From: Rhizobium sp. R634
GTDB lineage: Bacteria > Pseudomonadota > Alphaproteobacteria > Rhizobiales > Rhizobiaceae
DNA: 64,000 bases
Direction of reading: 5' to 3'
Assembly (NCBI RefSeq): GCF_002211305.1
Contig: NZ_LOKW01000011.1
Location: 26,661-90,660 of the forward strand
This document shows positions 56,711-64,000 of this stretch, one piece after another. Made by a program: the position numbers and the translations under genes. Within the stretch, counting starts at the first letter, position 1. Every line of letters starts with the position of its first letter. The notes under the pieces were generated by a model that saw nothing but the letters and a program-made list of their open reading frames with translations, ran no database searches and was not told the DNA's origin.

Positions 56711-57247
56711 TTACATACCGGCGCCGCCGAGCACGGTGACCGCGCGGCGGTTCTGCGACCAGCAGGAAATATCGTCGCAGACGGCGACCGGACGTTCCTT
56801 GCCGTAGGAGATCGTCTTCATGCGCTGCGCCGGAACGCCGCGCGAAGCGAGGTAATCCTTGGCAGCCGCGGCACGGCGGGCGCCGAGAGCAAGGTTGTAT
56901 TCGCGCGTGCCGCGTTCGTCGGCATGGCCCTCGACGGTGATCTGGTAGTTCGGGTAACGGCCGAGCCACTGAGCCTGACGGTCGAGCGTCTGCGAAGCAT
57001 CCGCACGGATCGACGAGGAGTCGGTATCGAAGAAGATGCGGTCACCGACATTGACCGTGAAGTCCTGGGCCGAGCCCGGCGTTGCTGCACCGGCGCCGAG
57101 ACCCATGTCACCGGCACTGTTCGGCATGCCGCCATTCTTCTTGTTGGCGCAGCTTGCAAGCGCGAGACCGGCGAGAAGCGCGATCATGACGGGGTTGCGG
57201 GCGAAATTCTGCATGCGGCTCATTGCCGGGGTGTGAATTCGGCTCAT
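56711..57247 (-). CDS. pal: Peptidoglycan-associated lipoprotein Pal
   Basis: A 178-residue outer-membrane lipoprotein. The lipobox LALASC (in LLAGLALASCANKK) sets the lipidated cysteine at about residue 33; the OmpA-like domain follows with FFDTDSSSIRADA and GHADERGTREYNLALGARRA, including the aspartate and arginine that bind diaminopimelate. It anchors the outer membrane to peptidoglycan and binds TolB. AAGGAG precedes ATG 57247; a shorter start at ATG 57223 or 57214 would also keep the signal peptide. A 151-base gap separates it from tolB. Confidence 0.95.
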   Translation of the reverse strand: MSRIHTPAMSRMQNFARNPVMIALLAGLALASCANKKNGGMPNSAGDMGLGAGAATPGSAQDFTVNVGDRIFFDTDSSSIRADASQTLDRQAQWLGRYPNYQITVEGHADERGTREYNLALGARRAAAAKDYLASRGVPAQRMKTISYGKERPVAVCDDISCWSQNRRAVTVLGGAGM

Positions 57248-57398
57248 GGCCGGGTCTCCTTGCGATTTCAGGGTTTCCGGACAGTAACCGCACTCGGTTA
57301 ACCGCCCCTCAAAGATCATGGTTAACAATTTACTGATTTGTCCCGTAGTCGCCCGGTTTCCATGATTCTAGGGCGACAAAAAGGCATTGCCGCGCCTC

Positions 57399-58709
57399 TT
57401 ACTCCAAGAGCGGCGACCAGGCCGGGTCGGAACCGTAGGTCGGCGTCTTCACGAGTTGTTCATTGTAGCCGGTCAGGTCGATCGAATAGAGCTGCGGACC
57501 GCCCGAGCCCGCTGCCTGGCGGAAGAACATCAGCACGCGGCCGTTCGGCGCCCAGGTCGGGCCTTCATTGTGGAAGCCCGTCGTCAGGATACGCTCGCCC
57601 GAACCGTCCGGCTTCATCACACCGATCGAGAACTTGCCGCCGGCCTGCTTGGTGAAGGCGATGAGATCGCCGCGCGGCGACCAGACCGGCGTCGAATAGG
57701 AGCCGTCGCCGAAGGAAATGCGGGTCTGGCCGGAACCGTCGGCATTCATCACATAGATTTGCGGCTTGCCGCCACGGTCGCTCTCGAAGCTGACGCGCGC
57801 GCCATCCGGCGAATAGGAGGGCGAGGTATCGATCGCAGCCGTCGAGGTCAGTCTAGTCGTCGTGCGCGAGCGCAGATCCATCGTATAGATGTTGGAATTG
57901 CCTTCCTGCTGCAGGCTCATGATCACCTTCTGGCCATCAGGCGAAAAGCGCGGCGAGAACGTCATGCCCGGGAAGTTGCCGACGACCTCGCGCTGCCCGG
58001 TTTCGAGCTGCAGCAGATAGACGCGCGGCTGCTGGTTGGCGAAGGACATGTAGGTGACCTCCTGTCGGCTCGGCGAGAAGCGCGGCGTCAGCACGAGGTC
58101 GCTGCCATCGGTCAGCATGCGCACGTTGAAGCCGTCCTGATCCATGATCGCCAGCTGCCGCTTGCGCTGCTGCTTCGTGCCGGATTCCGAGACGAAGACG
58201 ACGCGAGTATCGAAATAACCTTCCTCGCCCGTGATCTGCTTATAGATCGCATCGGCGATGATGTGCGCGACACGCCGCCAGTTCTCCGGCTGCGTATAGA
58301 ACTGCTGACCGGTCATCTGCTGGCCGGCAAACGTATCCCAGAGACGAAACTCGGCGCGCAGGCGGCCGTCCGCCTCCTGTGTGACACGACCGGTTACCAG
58401 CGCCTGTGCGTTGATGACCTTCCAGTCCTCGAAGCGCGGCGAAGCGTCCGGATTGGAAATCTTCTCGATAAAGGCTGTCTTGTTGATCGGTGCAAAGAGA
58501 CCGGATCGCTGCAGGTCGGCGGCGATGACCTGCGAGACCTGCGCGCCCATGTTGCCTTGCAGGAAGTCCGTCACGGCGATCGGCAGCGGCTGGATATTGC
58601 CCTTGTTGATATTGAGCTCGACAAGAGCGTTCGCCGGAGTCGTAAAGGCTGCGGCACCGAGCAGGCCGGCGACGACCATCAGGGCGCGGATGAGGGAACA
58701 CTTGACCAT
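57399..58709 (-). CDS. tolB: Tol-Pal system periplasmic protein TolB
   Basis: A 436-residue protein with a signal peptide, an N-terminal TolB domain ([18 protein letters not shown]; about 38-165) and a six-bladed propeller of WD40-like PD40 repeats ([47 protein letters not shown]). It links TolA to Pal in outer-membrane constriction. ATG 58709 fits the signal peptide; a GTG at 58730, right after the preceding stop, is possible. It follows the stand-alone TolA-domain gene by 22 bases. Confidence 0.95.
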   Translation of the reverse strand: MVKCSLIRALMVVAGLLGAAAFTTPANALVELNINKGNIQPLPIAVTDFLQGNMGAQVSQVIAADLQRSGLFAPINKTAFIEKISNPDASPRFEDWKVINAQALVTGRVTQEADGRLRAEFRLWDTFAGQQMTGQQFYTQPENWRRVAHIIADAIYKQITGEEGYFDTRVVFVSESGTKQQRKRQLAIMDQDGFNVRMLTDGSDLVLTPRFSPSRQEVTYMSFANQQPRVYLLQLETGQREVVGNFPGMTFSPRFSPDGQKVIMSLQQEGNSNIYTMDLRSRTTTRLTSTAAIDTSPSYSPDGARVSFESDRGGKPQIYVMNADGSGQTRISFGDGSYSTPVWSPRGDLIAFTKQAGGKFSIGVMKPDGSGERILTTGFHNEGPTWAPNGRVLMFFRQAAGSGGPQLYSIDLTGYNEQLVKTPTYGSDPAWSPLLE

Positions 58710-58731
58710 GTCAAACAAGCCTTTCAGCACT

Positions 58732-59169
58732 TTATAGGTTCAGTTGGCTGGCGTCGAAGTTCAAAATGACTTCCTTCCAGGCATCGTATTTGTCTTTTGG
58801 AAACATCGTGTAAGGAGCTGCGCGGGTGATTGCGCGACGAGCGGCGTCGGTAACGATTTTCCGTGTGCGCTCGCTACCGCCACTGACCTCCGCTTCAGGA
58901 GAGCCTATAACGCGACCGTCCTTATCAAGACGCACATGGAAGCTTAGATGAACGCTTCCCGCATCCTTTAAGTCGCCGGGCAGGAAAAAGCGATTTTGAA
59001 TGGCATTTCGCATCGCATCGATAGCTGCCTCGGTCAAAATCGGTGCTTTTTGATCGCTTTCTTCACGGCTTTTCCTCTCCGCACAGACGCTGAGCGGAAA
59101 CGCAAAAGTGGCCACGAATATCGTCAGGATTCCGACGGCCTTCGGCAGATGGCATAAGCTTCTCAGCAT
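58732..59169 (-). CDS. Stand-alone exported TolA C-terminal domain protein
   Basis: A 145-residue protein with a signal peptide ([19 protein letters not shown]) and a mature domain that parallels the last about 100 residues of the adjoining Tol[18 protein letters not shown] against [35 protein letters not shown] against LQVRFQLDQAGNVVGDPE, and the closing FDASQLNL against FDASDFGI. It lacks the membrane anchor and long linker of TolA. ATG 59169 directly follows the tolA stop. It looks like a duplicated TolA domain III retained as a soluble or differently anchored periplasmic protein in the tol operon. Confidence 0.85.
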   Translation of the reverse strand: MLRSLCHLPKAVGILTIFVATFAFPLSVCAERKSREESDQKAPILTEAAIDAMRNAIQNRFFLPGDLKDAGSVHLSFHVRLDKDGRVIGSPEAEVSGGSERTRKIVTDAARRAITRAAPYTMFPKDKYDAWKEVILNFDASQLNL

Positions 59170-60312
59170 CTAGATTCCAAAATCGCTTGCATCGAAGGTA
59201 AGACGCATTTCGTTCCAGCCGTTCTCGCCTTCATACTTATCTGCTGGCAAATTCTTGAGAGGAGATGATTTCATGACAGCGCGATAAACGCTGCTCTTAA
59301 GAGCTTGACGTGTCGCATCCGGCCCACCTGTCGCAATGACCTCTGGATCTCCAACGACATTCCCAGCTTGATCGAGTTGAAAACGAACCTGAAGCTGCAC
59401 TTCGCTAGCACCTGCTAGCCCTGAAACAACACTCCAATTGCTGGAAATCTGGCTGCGTACAGCATCCTCCTCGCTCTGGCTGAGTTTGGCTCCGCTGTTG
59501 CTCTTCTTGTTCCCCAGCGAGGCTTCCTGCGTCGAGCGCTTGGCGCCGCCGGCGGAAGGATCGGTCTTGTTCAGCAGAGCCGAAATCTCGTCGGCGTTGA
59601 AATCGCTCTTCATCGTCGAAGCCGATTTCGCCACTTCCTGCTTCTTGTCGGCCTTCTTCTTATCCGTCGGTTTTTCGGCGGCTTTTGGCTCATCCGCCGG
59701 CTTTTCAGGCGGCTTCTCGGCAGCTTTTTGGGGTTCCGGGGGCTTTACCTGCGGCTTGACGACCGGCGTCGGCACCTTGTCCGGCAATGCTTCCGCATCG
59801 GGCTTCGGCGGCTCCTCAGGCTTGGCCTGTTCTTCCGGCGGCTTTTCCTCCGGCTTCGGCGGCGTCACTTCGACAGGCTTTGGCGGCGGAATCGAAGCAA
59901 CCTCCTTCGGCTGCTCAACCTCGGTCTCTTCCTTGTTGACTTCCTTAACGTCGTTCGGCTTAGGATCGGTCGTCGGCAGCGGTTTTTCGCTCGAATTCGC
60001 TGCCGCAGCCTCGGTATTGCTCGGCTTTGCGTTCGGAACCGGCGGCGTCTTCAGGTCGATATTGTTGTCGCCGGCGTTCTCCGCCGGCTGCGGGATCGGC
60101 GGGCGTGTCGTCGGCACAGGCGCGGACGTTTCCTTCTTCGGAGCCGTCTTTTCGCCCTGCTGCATCTGGGTAATGGATTCCACCGGCACCAGATCGACCG
60201 GCATCGCCTCGAAATCCTCCACCTTGAAGGATTCCGGGGCGCCGAGCGATACCATCGCCCAGGTAAGAACCAGGCAATGCAGAACAGCAGATGTGACGAC
60301 GCTGGCCTTCAT
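59170..60312 (-). CDS. tolA: TolA, inner-membrane bridging protein
   Basis: A 380-residue protein: one N-terminal membrane helix (VVTSAVLHCLVLTWAMVSLG), a long Pro/Lys/Glu-rich linker (about 50-245) that spans the periplasm, and a C-terminal TonB-like domain (about 275-380, KLSQSEEDAVRSQISSNW to DASDFGI) that contacts TolB and Pal. It is energised by TolQ-TolR through the proton gradient. It lies eight bases after tolR, and its stop abuts the start of the stand-alone TolA-domain gene. Confidence 0.94.
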   Translation of the reverse strand: MKASVVTSAVLHCLVLTWAMVSLGAPESFKVEDFEAMPVDLVPVESITQMQQGEKTAPKKETSAPVPTTRPPIPQPAENAGDNNIDLKTPPVPNAKPSNTEAAAANSSEKPLPTTDPKPNDVKEVNKEETEVEQPKEVASIPPPKPVEVTPPKPEEKPPEEQAKPEEPPKPDAEALPDKVPTPVVKPQVKPPEPQKAAEKPPEKPADEPKAAEKPTDKKKADKKQEVAKSASTMKSDFNADEISALLNKTDPSAGGAKRSTQEASLGNKKSNSGAKLSQSEEDAVRSQISSNWSVVSGLAGASEVQLQVRFQLDQAGNVVGDPEVIATGGPDATRQALKSSVYRAVMKSSPLKNLPADKYEGENGWNEMRLTFDASDFGI

Positions 60313-60320
60313 TTTGAGCG

Positions 60321-60776
60321 TTACTGGTCCTTCTTCTGCTGCGTCACGAGGCCGATATTCTTGAAACCGGCCCCCTGGATGCGCGCCATGACATCGGCGA
60401 TGACGCCGTAGGGCGCCGTTGCATCGCCGCGCACGAAGATGCGTTCGTTATAGCCGGTGGTCGCGATCGCCTCGAGCTTGGCGGCGATCTCGGCCGCCGG
60501 GATCGGCGTTTCCTGCAGGAACACCTCGCCGTCGTTCTTGACGGAGATGGTGATCGGCTGCGTCTCGGAATTCAGCGCCTTGGCCTGCGTTTCCGGCAGA
60601 TCGATCGGCACGCCGACCGTCATCATCGGTGCTGCGACCATGAAGATGATCAGAAGCACGAGCATGACGTCGACGAGCGGCGTCACGTTGATTTCGGAGA
60701 TGACGGCCTTGTTCCGACCGCCGCGACGGCGGCGTCCGCCGCCCCCGCCGCCATTGCCTCCAACAGCCATACCCAT
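60321..60776 (-). CDS. tolR: TolR, ExbD-family stator protein
   Basis: A 151-residue protein with a Gly/Arg-rich N-terminus, the single helix ISEINVTPLVDVMLVLLIIF containing the proton-carrying aspartate, and a periplasmic ExbD domain (ITISVKNDGEVFLQET, RIFVRGDATAPYGVIADVM). It forms the proton channel with TolQ. It lies 18 bases after tolQ. ATG 60776 or 60770 may be the start. Confidence 0.95.
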   Translation of the reverse strand: MGMAVGGNGGGGGGRRRRGGRNKAVISEINVTPLVDVMLVLLIIFMVAAPMMTVGVPIDLPETQAKALNSETQPITISVKNDGEVFLQETPIPAAEIAAKLEAIATTGYNERIFVRGDATAPYGVIADVMARIQGAGFKNIGLVTQQKKDQ

Positions 60777-60794
60777 GTCAGAATACTCCGTTGG

Positions 60795-61514
60795 TTACTG
60801 CGCAGCAGCACGCGGCTGCAGCTTCTCGTCGATCTGGCGCGAAAGTATGGCGGAGAATTCATCCGCGAAACCTTCCATGCGCGCCGAGAGCTTGCCGGCG
60901 TCGGCGGAGAACTTGTTGTAGGCGATAACCGCCGGGATAGCGGCGACGAGGCCGATCGCGGTGGCAAGCAGCGCTTCGGCGATACCGGGCGCAACGACCG
61001 CAAGATTGGTCGACTTCGAGCCGGCGATCGCCTGGAACGAGGTCATGATACCGACGACCGTGCCGAAGAGGCCGATGAACGGACCGGCAGAGCCGATGGT
61101 CGCAAGCGATCCGAGACGGGCGCCGAGATATTCGGTTTCGCGGGCGAGCGTCACGTCCATCGCGCGGTCGATACGCATCTGCAGGCCGATCGGCGAGCGG
61201 GCGCCGCGTTCGAAGGATTTCTTCCATTCGCGCATGGCCGCAACGAAGATCGACGCCAGGCCGGTATTGTTGCGTTCCGACAGGGAGCGATAGAGTTCTT
61301 CCAGCGACTGGCCCGACCAGAAAACCTGCTCGAACTTATCGAACTGCCGCCGGGCGCGGCCATAGGCCAGGTATTTGTCGATGACGATCGCCCAGGTCCA
61401 CACAGAGGCTGCGATGAGCCCGAGCATGACGAGCTTGACGACGATGCCGGCCTGCATGAAAAGCGACCAGAGGCTGACGTCCGTCGTGGCTGCTGCCAAT
61501 CCTACTTGTTCCAT
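60795..61514 (-). CDS. tolQ: TolQ, ExbB-family proton channel protein
   Basis: A 239-residue protein with three membrane helices (VKLVMLGLIAASVWTWAIVI; IGSAGPFIGLFGTVVGIMTS; EALLATAIGLVAAIPAVIAY) and the conserved ExbB/TolQ glycine-rich second helix. It heads the tolQ-tolR-tolA-TolA-domain-tolB unit. ATG 61514 gives MEQVGLAAATTDV; the frame extends upstream without family similarity. Confidence 0.95.
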   Translation of the reverse strand: MEQVGLAAATTDVSLWSLFMQAGIVVKLVMLGLIAASVWTWAIVIDKYLAYGRARRQFDKFEQVFWSGQSLEELYRSLSERNNTGLASIFVAAMREWKKSFERGARSPIGLQMRIDRAMDVTLARETEYLGARLGSLATIGSAGPFIGLFGTVVGIMTSFQAIAGSKSTNLAVVAPGIAEALLATAIGLVAAIPAVIAYNKFSADAGKLSARMEGFADEFSAILSRQIDEKLQPRAAAQ

Positions 61515-61888
61515 TGATCCAAAATCCTCGAATCCAAACGCCCGGCACAGGACCGGGCGGCACAAAGTGATCTCGCAAGAAGTGTCTGGCGGCCGCTGCC
61601 CAAAGCCCTGGTCAAGCTTCCAAGCTCATCTTCCGCCTTCTTGCCGTCAAATTTGGTCAAAGGAAGGCGTCTACCGCCCAAACTCCGACTTTCCGAGTAA
61701 GACACTATTATGGTTAATAGATCGTTAGTGCGGGACTGTGACAGTAAGCCTATTTTCGGGAGATTTTGTTCCATGGATTACTTGACCGGAACCAAGTCCG
61801 GCTGCCGAAAGAGCGCTCATCCTGCGGCGCGGGAATTCCTTCACATAAAGTTCAAGTTTTGACAAGCCCGCATTTCCAGCGATTCGGG
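61515..61888. other. Intergenic space between ybgC and tolQ
   Basis: About 370 bases. It separates ybgC from tolQ more widely than usual and likely contains the tolQ promoter in the AT-rich part (61690-61780, including ATGGTTAATAGATCG). I see no gene or RNA; an open frame on the minus strand leading into tolQ lacks a start signal. Confidence 0.5.
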
Positions 61889-62344
61889 CTATAGCGGCTG
61901 GCTGCCTTCCAGGAATTTTGCCGCCAGCGTTTCCGGCAGCCGCCTCGGCCGCCCCTTGGCGTTGATGACGGCGATGATCACCTTGGCTGATATCAGCAGC
62001 GTCTCGCCCGAGCGGATCTGCTGATTGAGGACCATCTTGGCGCCGCCGGCCTTTTCCGTGTGCGTCAGGATCGTCAGCACGTCGTCCATGCGCGCCGGGC
62101 TCTTGAAGTCGATTTCCATCCGGTGCACGACGAAGACGAGGCCCTCCTCGTCGGCGCTGACGAGCTCGCGCTGCTCAACGCCGAGGCAGCGCAGATAGTC
62201 CGTGCGGCCGCGCTCGAGGAAATGCAGATAGCGGGCGTGATAAACCAGGCCGGAGAAATCCGTATCTTCATAATAGACCCGCTGGACGAGGCGGTGTCCG
62301 GCCTCCGTCAGCTCTCCCGAAATGGAAAAAGGGCGTTCCGTCAT
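61889..62344 (-). CDS. ybgC: Tol-Pal-associated acyl-CoA thioesterase
   Basis: A 151-residue hot-dog-fold thioesterase. The signature VYYEDTDFSGLVYHARYL contains the catalytic aspartate, and FLERGRTDYLRCLG follows, as in YbgC of the tol cluster. It hydrolyses short or medium acyl-CoA thioesters, possibly in phospholipid metabolism. GGAGAAAATT precedes ATG 62344. It is upstream of tolQ on the same strand but 374 bases away, so perhaps transcribed separately. Confidence 0.92.
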   Translation of the reverse strand: MTERPFSISGELTEAGHRLVQRVYYEDTDFSGLVYHARYLHFLERGRTDYLRCLGVEQRELVSADEEGLVFVVHRMEIDFKSPARMDDVLTILTHTEKAGGAKMVLNQQIRSGETLLISAKVIIAVINAKGRPRRLPETLAAKFLEGSQPL

Positions 62345-62485
62345 AATTTTCTCCAAACTCCGGTGCCCTCTTTGGCGCAACGCTTTCCGACAGGCAAGCA
62401 TTGAATGCGCCGCCGGCAGGCATTGAATGATTGTCACAATTCCTAACTATTCCCGATAACGAGCGACCGATCAGGAGACGATGCG

Positions 62486-63706
62486 ATGAAGATTGCGGTG
62501 ATGGGCGGAGACGGTTTCATTGGTTGGCCCACTTCTCTCCACCTTTCGGATGCCGGTCACGACATCCATATCCTCGACAATCTCTCGCGCCGCTGGATCG
62601 ACACCGAACTCGGTGTTCAATCGCTGACGCCGATGGATTCGATCCAGGAGCGTACCCGCATCTGGCATGCGGAAACGGGACGCCGCATCCATTTCAACCT
62701 GATCGATCTCGCCAAGGATTACGAACTACTGAAGAAGTGGCTTTCGGAGCATCGCCCGGATGCCATCATCCATTTCGCCGAACAGCGCGCCGCGCCCTAT
62801 TCGATGAAAAGCGACCGCCACAAGAATTACACTGTCAACAACAACGTCAGCGCCACGCACAACCTGCTGAACGCGCTGACCGAACTCAACCTCGACGCTC
62901 ACCTGATCCATCTCGGCACCATGGGCGTCTACGGCTATTCGACGGTCGGCGCCGCGATCCCCGAGGGTTACCTGCCCGTCGGCATCGAAACGGCGGCCGG
63001 CGAGACCGTCAGCCAGGAAATCCTCTATCCCTCCAATCCGGGCTCGATCTACCACATGACCAAGTGCCTGGATCAGCTTCTCTTTCAGTTCTATGCAAAG
63101 AATGACGGCCTGAGGATCACCGACCTGCACCAGGGCATCGTCTGGGGAACGCATACCGAGCAGACGCGCCGCCACGCGCAGCTGATCAACCGTTTTGATT
63201 ATGACGGCGATTACGGCACCGTGCTGAACCGCTTCCTCATCCAGGCTGCGATCGGCTATCCCCTGACGGTCCACGGCACCGGCGGCCAGACCCGCGCCTT
63301 CATCCACATTCAGGATTCGGTGCGCTGCATCGAGCTGGCGCTGAAGAACCCGCCCGCCCGCGGCGCCCGCGTCGAAATCTTCAACCAGATGACGGAAACC
63401 CATCGGGTGCGCGACCTTGCCCAGATGATCGCGGGGATCAGCGGCGCCAAGATCGCCTGGCTGCCCAATCCGCGCAAGGAAGCCCCAGAAAACGAGCTGA
63501 TCGTCAGGAACGAGAAGTTCCTCGACCTCGGTCTCGATCCGATCACGCTGGAAGCCGGCCTGCTCGGCGAGATCGTCGACGTGGCGAAGAAATTCGCCTA
63601 TCGCGTCGACCGCGCGCGTGTGCCTGCTGTCTCCGCCTGGACGAGGGACATCGCCGCAACGATCGACCACGATCCGGAAGGCAAGCGGCTGAAGTCCGTC
63701 TCGTGA
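62486..63706 (+). CDS. sqdB: UDP-sulfoquinovose synthase
   Basis: A 406-residue short-chain dehydrogenase/epimerase that makes UDP-sulfoquinovose from UDP-glucose and sulfite, the first step to the sulfolipid SQDG. It has the modified NAD motif MGGDGFIGWPTSLHLSDAG of the SQD1 family, the catalytic threonine in LGTMGVYGYSTVG and the YxxxK pair in SIYHMTKCLDQ. Length and sequence agree with rhizobial SqdB. The other sulfolipid genes (sqdD, sqdC) that often follow are not in the remaining 300 bases; a repeat and an IS110 transposase end lie there instead. Confidence 0.95.
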   Translation: MKIAVMGGDGFIGWPTSLHLSDAGHDIHILDNLSRRWIDTELGVQSLTPMDSIQERTRIWHAETGRRIHFNLIDLAKDYELLKKWLSEHRPDAIIHFAEQRAAPYSMKSDRHKNYTVNNNVSATHNLLNALTELNLDAHLIHLGTMGVYGYSTVGAAIPEGYLPVGIETAAGETVSQEILYPSNPGSIYHMTKCLDQLLFQFYAKNDGLRITDLHQGIVWGTHTEQTRRHAQLINRFDYDGDYGTVLNRFLIQAAIGYPLTVHGTGGQTRAFIHIQDSVRCIELALKNPPARGARVEIFNQMTETHRVRDLAQMIAGISGAKIAWLPNPRKEAPENELIVRNEKFLDLGLDPITLEAGLLGEIVDVAKKFAYRVDRARVPAVSAWTRDIAATIDHDPEGKRLKSVS

Positions 63707-63750
63707 GCACGAAAGCACTTGTATTGGGAGGTGGAGCAACCAGAAACTCC

Positions 63751-63885
63751 CTCATTCCTGTGCTCGTCACAGGAATCCAGCCACGGCGCGTCCGCGCCGT
63801 GAATGAATCATTACATCAAGGAAAAAAGTCTATCGCGCCCAAGGACTTGGGCGAACTGGATTCCTGTGCTCGTCACAGGAATGAG
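63751..63885. repeat. Palindromic repeat element, copy B, after sqdB
   Basis: Inverted arms CTCATTCCTGTGCTCGTCAC (from 63751) and its complement ending at 63885, each able to fold on itself (ATTCCTGTG-N5-CACAGGAAT). Inner hairpins are ACGGCGCGTCCGCGCCGT and GCCCAAGGACTTGGGC. Compared with copy A in tilS the inner hairpins are in the opposite order, so it is inserted in the other orientation. Confidence 0.88.
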
Positions 63886-63900
63886 CGACTATCTGGGTTG

Positions 63901-64000
63901 TCAAGTTGCATATTCGAATTCTCTTCGCGCATCTCGTGCTTTTGCATTGAGAATGACCAGGAGTTTTCGGGCGAGTGCGATGCGGATGATCATTTTTGGT
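63901..64000 (-). mobile_element. IS110-family transposase, C-terminal end (partial)
   Basis: On the minus strand the frame is open from the right edge to a TGA at 63901-63903. The 32 visible residues include MIIRIALARKLLVILNAKAR, the usual C-terminal helix of IS110/IS1111-type transposases. The rest lies beyond the window. The stop is 16 bases from repeat copy B. Confidence 0.7.

Noticed and set aside
61502..61774. Minus-strand frame of 90 codons running into tolQ
   Set aside because: It overlaps the tolQ start, lacks a start signal and resembles no protein; the space is more likely the tolQ promoter.

Overview
The window is a high-GC alphaproteobacterial chromosome segment. It most resembles Rhizobium of the R. 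etli / R. leguminosarum group. The evidence is the protein sequences of SerA, SerC, GlmM, FtsH, MnmA, TolB and SqdB, the elongator tRNA-Met, a FixL/FixJ-type regulator pair and an arcABC arginine deiminase operon. No gene in the window indicates a plasmid or phage. Most coding regions are dense and uniform in composition. Exceptions are one AT-rich reading frame near 10.6-11.0 kb, a palindromic repeat present twice (one copy inside tilS), and the end of an IS110-type transposase at the right edge.

Layout. 1-5 kb: a DctB-like sensor kinase cut by the window edge, a molybdopterin oxidoreductase, and a cobalamin-riboswitch-controlled cobalt uptake unit (cbtB, cbtA, an unknown membrane-anchored protein) divergent from an atypical histidine phosphatase. 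5-10.5 kb: a GGDEF-EAL protein, then acetate kinase and phosphoketolase. 11-18 kb: an AraC regulator divergent from pobA (4-hydroxybenzoate hydroxylase), followed by a five-gene branched-chain-amino-acid-type ABC transporter that may import an aromatic acid. 18.4 kb: an orphan VCBS-domain protein.

19.3-38.6 kb is the most distinctive region: an arginine/ornithine and acid-stress island. One tightly packed six-gene unit on the minus strand reads adiA, speF-like ornithine decarboxylase, potE, orphan amino-acid-binding protein, Ca2+/H+ exchanger, K+ channel. It has a perfect FNR/FixK-type palindrome just upstream. Next to it are an AdiC-like antiporter, the arcABC arginine deiminase operon, a FixL/FixJ-like pair whose PAS domain appears to lack the heme ligand, a membrane-bound winged-helix protein and a FixK-like Crp/Fnr regulator. 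Three further near-consensus FNR/FixK palindromes lie in the intergenic spaces of this island. I infer a low-oxygen, acid-responsive arginine catabolism and ion-homeostasis regulon.

38.6-46.3 kb: small exported protein, two EamA transporters (one divergent from a CGNR regulator across a perfect inverted repeat), a chemotaxis receptor, tRNA-Met, mnmA. 46.3-64 kb: housekeeping genes, nearly all on the minus strand: serA and serC, an outer-membrane beta-barrel, glmM, ftsH, tilS, cpoB, pal, tolB, a stand-alone TolA-domain protein, tolA, tolR, tolQ, ybgC, then sqdB on the plus strand, a repeat and the IS110 fragment.
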